64,000 nucleotides of DNA from Stenogyne calaminthoides (taxonomy: Eukaryota > Streptophyta > Magnoliopsida > Lamiales > Lamiaceae): NCBI GenBank assembly GCA_037126765.1, contig JBBCBC010000016.1:17658728-17722727 (forward strand), given 5' to 3'. The position numbers were made by a program, and so were the translations under genes. Positions 11,463 through 23,056 of this stretch are shown here, in pieces (the first letter of the stretch is position 1; each line of letters opens with the position of its first letter). A model generated the notes under the pieces. That model ran no database searches. It saw only the letters and a list, made by a program, of their open reading frames with translations, and was not told the origin of the DNA.

Positions 11463-13507
11463 TTTTGGGAGATGAATTTAATAAAAGATATATGATTTTG
11501 ATTAAGATCCCAAAACCCCTGAGTATGACATGTTCAGAATGATCTTGATAGTTGAGTCAGGATTCAGTTTTAGAGTATTCGTGATGTTATCTCGCAAAAT
11601 GTATAGTCGCAGATATAGTTCAGATAGTTCTCAAGACTCAAGAACTCAAAGATGTTTCAAGAAACCGAAGTTTCAAGATGAAACTGGTGATTCAAGACTC
11701 AAGCAGAAATCGAGATATCAAGACTCAAGAGATATCGAGTAAATCAAGACTCACGCGTAAGATTCAAGATAATACCAATATGTCTCAAGACTCAAGACTC
11801 AAAGACCTCAAGATTCAAGACCTCAAGACTTAGAAGACCTCAAGACTCAAGACTCAAGACGCAAGATCAAGATCAAGATCAAGATCAAGAATATCAAGGC
11901 ACAAGAATTATCAAGACTCAATAATATATCAATGCTCAAAGATAAACCTGAATGTTCCGAGGCACTAAATATATCTATCTGAAGGATGGAATACTGAGAA
12001 GATCGCGATTCATTAGAGAAATAGGTATTTGCCAAGACATTCAAATGCGCATAAAAAAGAACGGTCAAGTGTTGTTAAGGTTATATCAAACTCGAGTTTG
12101 TAACCAAAAAAAGAGCCGCTTGAAGGTGTCTACCTTTTTACCGGAGACAAAAGTCAAAAAGAGGAAGACAACATCGTACCATACCGACAATCGACAAATG
12201 ATGTGTCGCAGAAAAAGATGTCAGAAGCACAAAAGTTCCAGACTGCAAAAAGTGAAGACCGGCTACATGAAAGGCTATTGCCTAAAACGTGTTAGAGAGT
12301 TTTAAACCCTAAAAATAGCCGGTCCTCACACACTATAAGAGAAAACTCACGAAACTATCTCTCCAACGGATAGTTTTCAAAAGTGACCTTGGTGTATGCC
12401 TATAAATACTGGTGACCCTCTACATTGTAAGGTTATGGGAAATTTATATGCAACTCAAGAGCTCAAACTTATTATCATAAGTTGAAGCACTCGAAAAACC
12501 TAGAATTTCCAAAGTGTTTCTATATTGAAAAAAGCTCACTATACTAAGCCTAGCTTGATAAGAATTATCCAAAGCTTAGTCGAGATATCCTAACCCTTTG
12601 CATTGTACTTCATTGTAAAGGATATCTCATCCTAGTTGGAAACCAACCGAGAAACCCCAAACCCTTGAGAAGGTAGTTGGAGTGTGTTTGTTGGTGAGAA
12701 GAGTTGTAAAGAGTTAGTAAACTATGCGGAGTAGTTAGAAAACTCTAGAGGAGAAGTTAGTAAGCTACAGGGTAGTCCGAAGCTTGTTTGTGTTGAGTAA
12801 AGTAAACTACGGAGGTAGTCGAAAAGCTCAAGGTCGGGTTGAGTAAGTAAACTACGTGGAGTAGTCGAAAAACTTCGTACGAAGTTGAGTAAGTAAACTA
12901 CGCGAGGTAGTCGAAAAGCTCGTATGATTAGTGAATTTCTCTCGAGGATCGAGAGAGAGCGGACGAGGGAGCTTGAGTCTCCGAACCACTATAATTGTTG
13001 TGTTGTTTATCGCTTTCCTTATCCGTGTAACTTAATGCATTGACTTGATTTTGAAAGCATACTTTTCAATCGATATTCATTGAATCAATCCAATCGGAAG
13101 TTGCATGTAATTGAATCACAGCCTAATCATTATTCCTTAAAAAGAAGGTTTTCAACAAAGCTTTAAAACGAGTATAAACTAAGGGCCAACCATTCCGCAC
13201 ATCTGGGTAGCTAGAACAGATAGTTACCAAACTGAACTTACTCTTCCGGGAGGTTCATTAAGTTAGTTATCCGATCCAAGCAACTCGGGATCTCGACACT
13301 CGGGACTCGGGTGGGATTATCTCGAGGTATCTGAAAGGCTCGGGATCACCTGCCTCGAGAGACTTTGACTCGAGCGATCTGTGCTTCTCGAACCTAATCT
13401 TCGAGATTATCGACCTAAAAAGTGACCTCGAAGAAAAAAAAGTTTAAAAACACCAACACGTATATTCCCCCATACACATGTAAGACTCGTTTGCACCGGG
13501 ACCAACA
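11463..13507 (+). repeat. S-family LTR (3' LTR of the plus-strand arm)
   Basis: Reverse complement of the LTRs at 4535, 41947 and 54654. It starts TTTTTGGGAGATG (TGTTGGGAGATG elsewhere) and ends CACCGGGACCAACA. The TATA-like box TATAAATA is at 12401-12408, followed about 130 bp later by transcript-like sequence. CAG/CTG triplets are extensively altered: the intact copy has a string of CTCAG and CTGAG where this one has CTCGG and CTCGAG (13260-13400). No 5-bp duplication is shared with the left flank of 4535. Confidence 0.9.
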
Positions 13508-15577
13508 TAGTTCTTGGGATCTCCAGTCATATAGGTAAGGTTTTCCTTCATCTCAACTCATCATCTTAAGGCTTTGTCCCATTCCTCTAGATATAATCCT
13601 CTAAAATATCTCATCTTTAACCGGCCGGGTTTTTATCAAAATGCAATAATTTTTCAATTCATTGCAAATTTATTTAAAGGATTTTTATGACACTACTCCC
13701 CCACATTTCCAATGATGGTTTGGAGTTTGTGTCAAAATATCCAATTCGCTTTTGTGTATCCTTTTAACACATTTGGATATTTCACATTCCATTTCAGGAA
13801 CTTTACGATTTGCTCATCAAGAAAAGATAAGCACTATGAGTGCTTAAATTTTTACCCGTCACCCCCACACTTCGAGATAATTGTAGGATCATTTTATCCT
13901 TCCACAATCCACATGGATTTATCTCCTTCTGTTGCGTCTTTTCAGTAAAGTAATTGAACAAATTCGTATAACTTGTGAAAAATATTCCACTATGCACCAC
14001 CCGCCTAAGGTTTCCCACTTAGCTATAAGGCTACGTCTTTGCTTATCACCCACATTTGAATATATCCATGGAGACATCTTCCCCCATATTCGAATGTAAT
14101 ATCTATGACGAGATTTCATCCCCCACATTCGAGTTTTCTTATCCATTTATTAATATTCACCAATATTAATTTCGGACACAATCTCGAAACCAATTGAAAA
14201 ATCAAACGTTTTAAATTCATACTTTCAAATTCTTTGTTGGACTTAAAAAAAATTGTAATTTTTATTAGTCCCAACAAATCCGAATTAAAAAAACCAAACG
14301 TTTTGAATTCACACTTCAAGGAATTCAACTAAACGTTTTGAATTCACACTTTAAGGAATTCACACTCAAAATCTTTGGTGGACCTCAAAATTAGTAATTT
14401 TATTAGTCCCAACATCAAAACATTTAGATTTAATCTCGATCAAAGTACCAAAAATTAAATTAAGTTTCAATATGGCTGTAATTGCCACCTTTGACTCTCA
14501 AATAATTCTCAAATGAATTATATAAGTCAACATACCTTTTTTGGATTAAATTTAACCCACAACTTTATGCTCTCTAGCACAATTTCAAATAAGACATCAA
14601 TTGCCATCATTTACTCGTGAATAACTCCCGAAGTTTATACAGTCCCTTTTGAATTTTATCCAAAAAAAATGACTTTTGCTCTTAAGCACAAGTATTTGAT
14701 CCCAAATCGTCCTTTAATTCGATATTCACAATAATGGGATCAAATTATGAAATAATATCATAATACCAATAAATTAATTCATATTCATTGGCACGTCCAA
14801 ACAAATTTGAACCGCCCATATTTGGTTCAACAACCACACAAATATTATCAAACTAGGCACAAGTGAATAATAGGAAAAAAAAGACTGAACAAACATCACG
14901 TCTATATTCCTTCCAAGTTTATTCTTCTTGCTAATTAAGAATAAATTCACCAATTTATCTTAATAAGCCCAAATGTAATTGATCTTCCTGACCTAAATTC
15001 ATTAGCCCATTTCAATTAAAATTTTCGATCTAAAGTTTCAACTAAAATGACACTGAATTAATTAACGTGGCCAGTTCATTATTGGCCAGGCTTATCAAAT
15101 GGCCCAATTAAACATAACAGCCCAATTCATCGCAGCTTTCCTGTTCTCTCCCAAGCGGCGCACGTTTCTGCTGAACCGCCGGTCTCGATTGCCAAAATTT
15201 CAATCTGCATCATAATTTCAAAATCTATCAAGATAATATGCAAAAAATTTGAACCATTCAATCGATGCCTTGATGCATTGCATCGGTACCGACACCCTGT
15301 TATTCTAATTTTGAGTCCCAGAAGACCGTCCCTTTCCCTAGACGAACGTGTCCAGTCCGAAGTCAGAAATCTCTCGGATCGGTCGCGACCATTCGAGAGA
15401 AAGGAAACAATGGTGAACCACATCACGCCTTGGTATACGTGCGGCCCGATTCTGCCCTCACAGCCACAACACTTGCGGTGGTGATTATACCCCTCCGCCG
15501 CCGGTTTACACAAACGCGAACCAAAGTGGTCGAGTTGTCTCCATCGAAATCCCCAAATCCGTGAGTTCAGGTTGCCG
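13508..15577. other. Low-gene sequence, repeat-like
   Basis: About 2.1 kb with no credible gene. It is AT-rich, has recurring CCCCCACA-type strings between 13690 and 14130, and a 35-bp direct repeat (14296-14327 and 14331-14362, each starting AAACGTTTTGAATTCACACT). The minus-strand frame over 15127-15591 has no recognisable domain. Confidence 0.5.
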
Positions 15578-15638
15578 ATGGGAGGCACCATCAGTCCACC
15601 TCTGTCCGTCGCTCACGCCGCCGTCTCAATCAGATCAG
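15578..15638 (+). CDS. Possible first exon of an unrecognised host gene
   Basis: An ATG opens the frame MGGTISPPLSVAHAAVSIRS, whose Ser/Ala-rich, acid-free composition is like an organelle-targeting start. It is followed by CAG|GTTTTT, a fair splice donor at 15639. Local GC content rises to normal plant exon levels from about 15400. I do not recognise the protein. It could be a remnant captured or stranded between transposons. Confidence 0.25.
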
Positions 15639-15907
15639 GTTTTTCCAATCTATAACGGCAATATGTAACTGAAGTATGAACCCGAGCAATGACATCTGAA
15701 TTTTTCCAATTGTCTAAAATTTTGAGTTCTTTGCATTTTCAACACCGAAATCCAGTTATTCTTGACATCATATTATGACCCCTGTAGAAATTCAATCTCC
15801 CTACCAAAGTTTGTAGGAAAAATTAGTAAAAGATAATGATTATATATTATAACCAAATTCAGGAAAATTCAATTAAAATGCACAAAAGATTTTGGATTGA
15901 TCTTCCC

Positions 15908-15973
15908 TGATAAAATCAATTCCGTCGAATTGTGCAGCCTTGATAAAATCAATTCCATCGAATTGTGCAGCCT
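15908..15973. repeat. 33-bp tandem duplication
   Basis: Two units beginning TGATAAAATCAATTCC at 15908 and 15941 differ by one base. Confidence 0.85.
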
Positions 15974-16849
15974 TGATGCATATCTGCATACTAATGTACT
16001 GATTCGGTTGGAACAATATTTCCTCCAAGTTTTCTGATGAAAGGTGACCTTTATTTATCTGATAAAACTAGTGAGTTTGACTATTTTTTGAGATCGCATT
16101 CAGGAAGCCTTATCCGCTATTCTCTGTAACAAGCCATCCAGAAGATAATTTGTTTTAAGACTGTAGAAAAATATGCACCGTAGATGGCTGAAAATAGAAT
16201 AAACGAATAATCGAGGCACGTGTCACACATATGTCCTTCACTTTCGGTGCTAGTGAATCGTTAAGACACTTGTTTCCCAGGATACAACGATTTAAGAACA
16301 ACGATATTAGCACTATATCTTGTTCGAGGCGAACCAAGATGTTGCTTGAAATATATCACCGGATCAAGAACGAATCTGTGCAGAAAGATAAGTTGGCAAT
16401 TGCCAGAATATGTCTGTATCGTTTCTCCAATTCATGTTTCACGTTTTTTTTTCAACGTCGTTTCAAGTCGTTTTTCGTCTCTTCAACTAATGTGCTACTT
16501 ATAGCATCGAAGTTTGACCGTTGAAAACGTTCGGCATTATGAGCCACTAATGGCCTCAAAATTAAAACCGACGACCATTATTTCAAGTTTTAAAACTTTC
16601 AATTAATTTGTTGTAACCGTCATAAAATAAATTCAAAACGTACATAACGTTTTTGCCTATTTACTTGTTGTAGCCGTTACGTGCCAACAATTAAACGAGA
16701 AATAAAACGAGGCAAATTCACTTTCTCATTTGTATTTTTCCAATGTGGAACAAAAGCTCATTTTTTTTCCTTTCTAATAATTGGTTAAACAATTTTGAAA
16801 ATAATTTCTCATTCATTCAAAATGAGCAACATTTTCCAACAATTTACAG

Positions 16850-17074
16850 GTACATGATATTTTTACAACCACCACCACGATTTGGGGCAAAAGGTCAAGA
16901 ATTGAATCCTTCAACAGCATAATCTCCGAAGAAGACGGCTGCTATCTCGACGAAGACGACGACGAAATGGAGGCAAAATCGAGCAGATGCAACTTTTCAG
17001 AAACCAAATCGCCCTCATCAATCAACAGGCTGAAATCCGATGATGATGATGAAGCCGCACACAATGCTGAGTAG
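16850..17074 (+). CDS. Possible terminal exon of an unrecognised host gene
   Basis: A pyrimidine-rich stretch ending AATTTACAG at 16849 could be a splice acceptor. From the next base a frame of 74 codons stays open to TAG at 17072. It contains KRSRIESFNSIISEEDGCYL, an Asp/Glu run (YLDEDDDE) and a second acidic run (SDDDDEAAHN) at the end. Codon use looks like a gene and unlike the flanks. Its phase does not join directly to the 15578 exon (61 nt), so either exons between are missing or the two are unrelated. No function is suggested. Confidence 0.3.
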   Translation, partial: VHDIFTTTTTIWGKRSRIESFNSIISEEDGCYLDEDDDEMEAKSSRCNFSETKSPSSINRLKSDDDDEAAHNAE

Positions 17075-17411
17075 GGTTTGGATTTTGATGTTCGGGCCGG
17101 AATCAGAATCCGAATCATGTGCGGCGGCTGATTTCTTCACGAGCCTCCACCTGCTCGCAGAAACACCTCCCCGGATTCGTCGAGAAGGCCGCAAAATTGG
17201 GGACGAGGTTTTGTGGTTGAGCTTTGGGGAATGGTTATGATTTGGAGATTTGGGGATGCAATTTTGAATGGAATTAGGGTGTTAGAAGATGCACAGTGAT
17301 TTGGGGATAAAATTTCCAGACGGTTGCAATTAGAAGATGCACAGTGATTTTGATATTTATGAATTATTAATTTTATTTTAATATTTATGAATTATATTTG
17401 ATTGGTTAATG

Positions 17412-18226
17412 CACTGTTTTCATAACCGAACCGGTGATCGAACCGGATTGGCCACGGTTGGCGGTTCAATCGGTTGGACCGGTCGGACCGGCGGTTCAAC
17501 CGGTAAAATAATTTCGGCCTATTTTTTTTTTAAATATATCCTATGTAACATTAAAACATTAAAATAATTCAACACGTCAATTTTCAAGGCTTGACTCTTC
17601 CAAAATAAAAAACTAACAAGGGCTTGAATAAAAACAAAATAAAACAAATGCAATTTTCTTGGGCTGGGCCCAAAAATAAAATAAAACTAACAGAGGCATA
17701 AATAGAACAGACAACAATTTTAGGGCGTGGCCGGTGGCTCTTCCAAATTAACGAAGGGGGAGCAGAGAGTGGAGAGAAATCTAATACCTGTTCAAGCAAT
17801 AAAGATGAATAAAATCTAGAAAGAAGTATAAATTTCTGGTGCATATTAAAATCTATAAAGAAGAAATACCTGTTCGAGCAGAAGCGGTGCGACGGCGATA
17901 TGGGACAGGGGTGCGACGGCGTGGCGGTTCAAGGGCGGCGGCACCACGGCGGTGACAGCGGCTGCGGACGGCGTGGAGGAACTAGGTTTTCTACTTCTCT
18001 CTTTTTTGTAATTTTTTCCGGATGAAATGTCGAAATTGAAAAGATAAAACTGAAAAATAAATAAAAAGGGGAAACCGGTTCTCCCGGGTTCGGCGGTTTG
18101 CCGGTCGAACCGGTTTTGACCGGTTAATCCCGGTTCGACCTGAAAAATGGTTTTCAGGGGGTGTTTGGACCGGTTCCCGGTTCAACCGGTTGAACCGGCC
18201 GGTTCGAACCGGTTATGAAATCATTG
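17412..18226. mobile_element. Non-autonomous hAT element with 8-bp target duplication
   Basis: GGTTAATG stands on both sides (17404-17411 and 18227-18234), the 8-bp duplication typical of hAT. The ends are CACTGTTTTCATAACC on the left and, inverted, CAATGATTTCATAACC on the right. Behind them the sequence is a dense array of CCGGTT/AACCGG boxes near both ends (17425-17500 and 18075-18215), the sub-terminal binding-site layout of hAT. The 815 bp have no transposase. A GC-rich stretch at 17870-17990 followed on the minus strand by CAG|GTATTT may be an old 5' exon of the parent element. Confidence 0.92.
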
Positions 18227-18261
18227 GGTTAATGTGATGTTTAGCGTTTTATTATGGTTGG

Positions 18262-18642
18262 GTCGGTTCTAGCCGACCCAAAACCGAACCAAAAATGACC
18301 CAACTATATTAATAATTAAAAAAATTTAAACCCTTAACCCGACCCTGAATGCCCAACCCGAAATCGACTCGGAACCGACCCAACCGGAAACCCATTTACA
18401 TTTAGGGTTTAAATATAAATGAAAAATGAAACTATAAAATACACACATGACGGTCCAAAAATAAAAGAGAATAGAAAATTAATTGACACATGTACAAATA
18501 TCGGTTGACTAACTAGTTTGACCGATTTTGAGGACTAAAATCAAAAAAAGTTGAAATATACAGGGGGTATATCATAATGTGGTATATGGATGACCAATTT
18601 CAAAACGGTCCAAATTTATTGGATTATAAAAAATTTAATCAC
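18262..18642. repeat. Right arm of the 14.4-kb-spaced inverted repeat
   Basis: Reverse-complement partner of 4195-4534, ending TTTAATCAC at 18642. Its outer edge directly abuts the caulimovirid movement-protein scrap at 18643. Whether this family is a transposon end or an ordinary dispersed repeat cannot be told without other copies. Confidence 0.75.
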
Positions 18643-18926
18643 TTATAATTACATACCAGGTACAGAGGTTATGTGTATCTGTTATCGTATTTATTATAAG
18701 CCTTTATTTACACTCAATCCTATGTGTAAGAAAATTGAGAAATATAATAATGAGACTATTCTTATAGAAAGTAATTTTGGAAAATCTAATATTACTACCA
18801 GAAGATCAATTAAATGAGTAAGAAGTTATTTTTCCTGAAAATTGGATAATAGAACAATCTGTTCCTAAAAATCCTATTATAAATAGTGATTTTAAACATA
18901 TTACTCAAAGTAATGATGGTATTACC
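18643..18926 (+). pseudogene. Inverted fragment of caulimovirid movement-protein gene
   Basis: The plus-strand frame from YIPGTEVMCICYRIYYKPL onward repeats, in opposite orientation, about 280 bp of the movement-protein region at 26275-26000. The match begins at AATTACATACC and breaks at GATGGTATTA (18925). A stop follows the TTRRSIK residues, where the other copy continues. It lies directly outside the end of the main integrated copy. Confidence 0.88.
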
Positions 18927-19021
18927 AAATTAATATAAGGATCGTGCAAAGATCTATATCAATAGTATCATGTGGATCTTTTACAAACACAAATAGGAGA
19001 TTACTGAGAAATTCCATAGTC

Positions 19022-19120
19022 CATGAGTTAACCTAAAAAAAAAAAACGCCCGAAAAAATGCTGCGCCTATTCATCCAAGAGATTACGGCAACAAGGGCTA
19101 GCCCACATAGTTAACTCATG
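19022..19120 (-). other. Hairpin in the caulimovirid leader
   Basis: An 11-bp perfect inverted repeat, CATGAGTTAAC (19022-19032) and GTTAACTCATG (19110-19120), encloses 77 bases in the leader between promoter and primer-binding site. Leaders of this virus family fold into large stem structures, so a role there is plausible, but the short arms could be chance. Confidence 0.4.
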
Positions 19121-19474
19121 AATATCACTGGAAAGCTCAAACCTACTGGTTAAACCAACTCTACCTTTGATATATCAAATTTCAGATCATTATAAGAATA
19201 TAATTCCAAATGCACATGATAGTAGAGTATATTTAAGTCAGGTCATGATTCAATACAGTATTCTAAATTATTCCGTCCGAGGCGGCGATCATCGAAAAGA
19301 AATTAAAATTACTGAATTTAAATAACAATATACCTTTAAAAAACTACTAGCATAAACCAGATAATGTACAGAAATATTACAAGGTTTACAAGGTTACACA
19401 AGAGAGGGATTTAGAGAGAGAAAGAAGGGGCGAGTCTAAACTCAAGCGTGCCTCAAAAAGGAAAAAAAAAAGCC

Positions 19475-19482
19475 TATTTATA
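19475..19482 (-). promoter_or_regulatory. TATA box of the caulimovirid pregenomic promoter
   Basis: The minus strand reads CTATAAATAGG, followed by a T/C-rich stretch and a leader of about 540 bases before the primer-binding site. Position downstream of the last ORF and leader length agree with the pregenomic RNA promoter of caulimovirids. Confidence 0.7.
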
Positions 19483-20096
19483 GATGAAAAATGGACATCA
19501 AACCCCTCATTTCAAAATAAAAAAAGAAATAGTGCATAAAAAAAAAAACCACAAAAAAAGAAAAAAAAGTTTGAATAGTAATTACTATTCATGAACAGTT
19601 CTTTTACTGATGATGTAGCGATTTAAAATTTGATTTTGTCGACATCAGTAGCCACATTTTGCTGGAATGTGCTAAGTCAAAAATCTTCATTAAATCGCCA
19701 ATAATGAAGCTTGCCTTTTTAAGAGTTTAAGAGACTCTCTGAAATTAGTCAATTCTTGATGATGAGTTGGATAGACATTTCTTCCTTGATTTCTTCTTAG
19801 TGAAGCTTCAAGCCATGGAATCCATACTTCCAAAACTCTAATCCTTTTCTTAAGAATTTTGATATAATTCTTATCATTAATAACATTATTCTCAATATCA
19901 ATAAGAATTTGGGAAGGTATTCTCCAAATGTTATAATGTAAGCCTCCTGTATTTGTCAGAAGATATTATAATCTGGAACGAATTATTCCATGCTGAATAT
20001 CCCATCCTTCCGTTGTAAAGGATGTAAAGAAACCATCAGGATAAGATCCTTCCATAAAAACTTTACTTTATTTTAATTTTCCTTTGAGAGAATTCT

Positions 20097-21401
20097 TCAA
20101 AAGATCGAAGCTTTCTTGAATAGAAAACTCCCGATCATCTTCATTTGATCCTCCGTAGCATCTTGAAGATCGGATCCTAAATCATTGAAGCGTCGATTTT
20201 GAATCGGAAAAATCAATATCTTTGAATAAATCATTTTTAATATGATCCATATAAAGATCCATAATTTTCTCTTTTGAAAAATACCAAAATACTTCTTAGA
20301 GTATTCGAGAGAATGATGGAAGAGAACTAGAAGTCTCCTTAATGTAAATTTTTCTCGTATTCTTCCATTTTGATTTAATCCGTGAAATATTTTCTGTATT
20401 GACATGACTCATTGGAGCCGAAGGGCAATAACATTTAAGTTATTCCAAAATCGCGTTGTATGGATTCTCCATAAACAAGGTGTGCCATGTTTAGTATAAC
20501 CAAACTCTGGTCTCCATTTTAGAACCCATGGGATTCCAGAATCCACAAAGAACATACAAGTAGTTTTACCACTCGTATTATGAGACTTTAAGTCAGAATA
20601 AACAATAGTATATTCTTCCAAGAGATCTTTAACCTCTTACGGCAAGATATCCGCCAAAAGCCCCAAAAAGCTTCCCACCATGAGAACAACCCGTTAGGAA
20701 TTTGATTCCCCGCCAATGTTTTCACATATTTTAATCAACTAGGTATGAGAATGCTTAGCATTCTGATACAACAACGTTTTATAAAAACTTTGAAGGTAAT
20801 CCCAATAATTGTATTGGTAAATGGTATGTGTGACATCATTGGTCATACTTCTTTCTGTGAAAGGTGAAGTTCCCCATTCTTGGATGGAAATAATATTTTT
20901 GATAATAAATTTAGAGTAATTGATAGTTTTACTCTTAGGATGGAAATGCTGAATTTCAACACTTCCGAGACTGATGAGGATATTCTCATAAAATCCTCTG
21001 GATTTGTAAGTCTCAACATTCCAATTTGAATTTGGAAAATATTTTTCCATAAGAATCCATGGGGACTCTTTGAATTTCTCATCATCATCTTCTATAATAA
21101 GAATTAATTCTTTCTTAGAAGAATCAAAGAATTTATATTCTTTTTGTGTAATTGAAGAATATGATTCTTCAGCTTCTGCTTTTGAGGAATTGTCCTCTAT
21201 TGGTAGATTTTTTCCCCTTTGTCTTAGGAATTCTTGAAACTCCTTTTGTACATTGTCTCCTTTTGAAGAAGAGCCACTTCCAGAAATATTCTGGTTGAAA
21301 AGGGATTTCTTCCCATGTTGTATAATCGGAGGATGGCCTCTTCCTCCTCTTCCTCTATAAGAGGAATAAGGATTCCTTCCAGCATGACTCATTTCTGTCA
21401 T
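20097..21401 (-). pseudogene. Caulimovirid 3' ORF, unassigned product
   Basis: The first 220 residues (21401-20739) are open and start MTEMSHAGRNPYSSYRGRGG, an Arg/Gly-rich stretch that may bind RNA, then a Ser/Glu-rich linker and an Asn/Tyr-rich region with WDYLQSFYKTLL. Further pieces follow in other frames to about 20097 (20621-20409 and 20405-20097), so the frame is broken at least twice. The position between RNase H and promoter is that of the transactivator/inclusion-body gene of some caulimovirids, but I see no motif that proves this. Similar proteins occur in other plant-genome caulimovirid copies. Confidence 0.55.
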
Positions 21402-21598
21402 GAAGAAATAAATTCACGAGTTAAAAAATCTGGAAGATGATTATCCTTCCCTTGCTTATAAACAATATCAAAATCAAAATAAGCAAGATGCGATTGCCAT
21501 CGGGCAAACATTTGTTTAGAAACATTATGTTCAAAATCTTTGAAGAGCATAAAAGTAGCAGCCCTGCAATCAGTTTTAATAGTAAATTTCTGATTATA

Positions 21599-23056
21599 TT
21601 AAGCATCCTGAAATTTAAGGACACATTTAACAATAGCAAGAATTTCTTTAGCAGTAGCAGAATAATTTTTCTGACTATTATTCCATTTACCAGAATAAAA
21701 TCTAATGATATAATCCTTTTTATTATCAGGATTAATTTGTTTAAGAATACCTCCATACCCCAAATCTGAGGCATCAGTTTCAACAATTTTTTCCCAACAG
21801 GGATTAACTAGCATAAGACAAGGAATATTTTTGACCTTATCTTTTATCCTGATAACAGCCTTAGTATGATCATCATTCCAGGGAGAAGGATTCTTTTTAA
21901 GTCTATCATATAAAATAGCGGAATCTTCAACAAGATTCTTAATATAAGAAGACACATAACTAAGGCTTCCTAAGAATCTTTGTAACTGAGTTTTATCAGT
22001 TATAATATCAGAGAATTTATTACCAAATTCAATACTTCTTTGAGTTGGAATAATATTTCCTTTATCAATAATATGACCAAGAAATTTTATTTTAGTCTGA
22101 AATAAAACCATTTTAGGTTTTGAGATGACAAGACCATTTTTAATGACCAAATTTTTAAATATATCAAGATGTTTAAAATGTATTTCAATATCTTTAGAAA
22201 ATACAAGAATGTCATCAATATAAATAATAATAAAATCACTATAAGGATTAAAAATGTCATTCATAATTTGTTAAAATTCAGAAGGAGCATTTTTAAGCCC
22301 AAAAGGCATAACAGTCCATTCATAATGACCAAATGGTACATTAAAGGCAGTTTTGTACCTATCAGGTTGATTAGTCTGAATTTGCCAAAAACCTGATTTT
22401 AAATCAAATTTAGAGAAAATAAGAGCATTGACTAATCTGTCAAGAAGATCCTTTTTATTAGGAATAGGATGTCTAATCCATTTTAAAACCTTATTAAGAG
22501 GTTTGTAATTAATAACTAAACGAGGAACTCCTCGTTCCTGCTCAGAATGTTTATTAACATAGAAAGCAGTACAAGACCAAGGAGATTTAGAAGGAGTTAT
22601 AAGCTTCTTTTGTAATAAGGAAGATATTTCCTTTTTACATAACTCTAAATATTCAGAGTTCATCTGACAAGGTCTAGATTTAGTAGGAATTTTATTCTCT
22701 TTAAAATCATCTTCATAGGGAAGAGAAACTATATGTTTCTTTCTATCCCAAAAAGCATTAGGAAAATCATTACAAATTTCAATGGAAAATTTATTAATTA
22801 AAAATTTGATTTTATCTTGTAGTTTAGAATTATTTAATCTATTACTTATAGTAATAGAATTAAGCTCTTCTTTAAGAAAATTGATTTGACAATTTTTATT
22901 ATTAATTTGATCTTGAATCAAATTAAGAACCTTATGAATAGGTTTGGTAATAAACTTAAAAGTAATAGGTTTACTATTATAAGTACCTGTAATACCCTTT
23001 TCACCAACAAAAGTCAGAGGATATATTTTAAAAAGAAAAGGAAGACCAATAATCAT
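21599..23056 (-). pseudogene. Caulimovirid reverse transcriptase and RNase H
   Basis: Two open pieces make the RT/RNase H part of pol. The first (23056-22271) holds the RT fingers and early palm, with FDLKSGFWQI and the MPFGLKNAP box, and ends in a stop at 22271. The second (22264-21599) has the YIDDILVFS catalytic motif, the FLGHII box and the start of RNase H (ETDASDLGYGG, then KEILAIV) before a stop. Compared with an active enzyme, the frame breaks at the palm and the RNase H end is cut. It belongs to the relic at 18927-26870. Confidence 0.9.

Noticed and set aside
4535..13507. Reading the two S arms as one complete retrotransposon
   Set aside because: The LTRs are inverted, the flanks do not match as a target duplication, and gag/pol are absent.
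15127..15591. 154-codon minus-strand frame
   Set aside because: No domain, odd composition, and it lies opposite the possible plus-strand exon; looks like a chance frame in GC-richer sequence.
4195..18642. Calling the inverted repeat pair Mutator termini
   Set aside because: No 9-bp duplication at the outer edges and no transposase between them.
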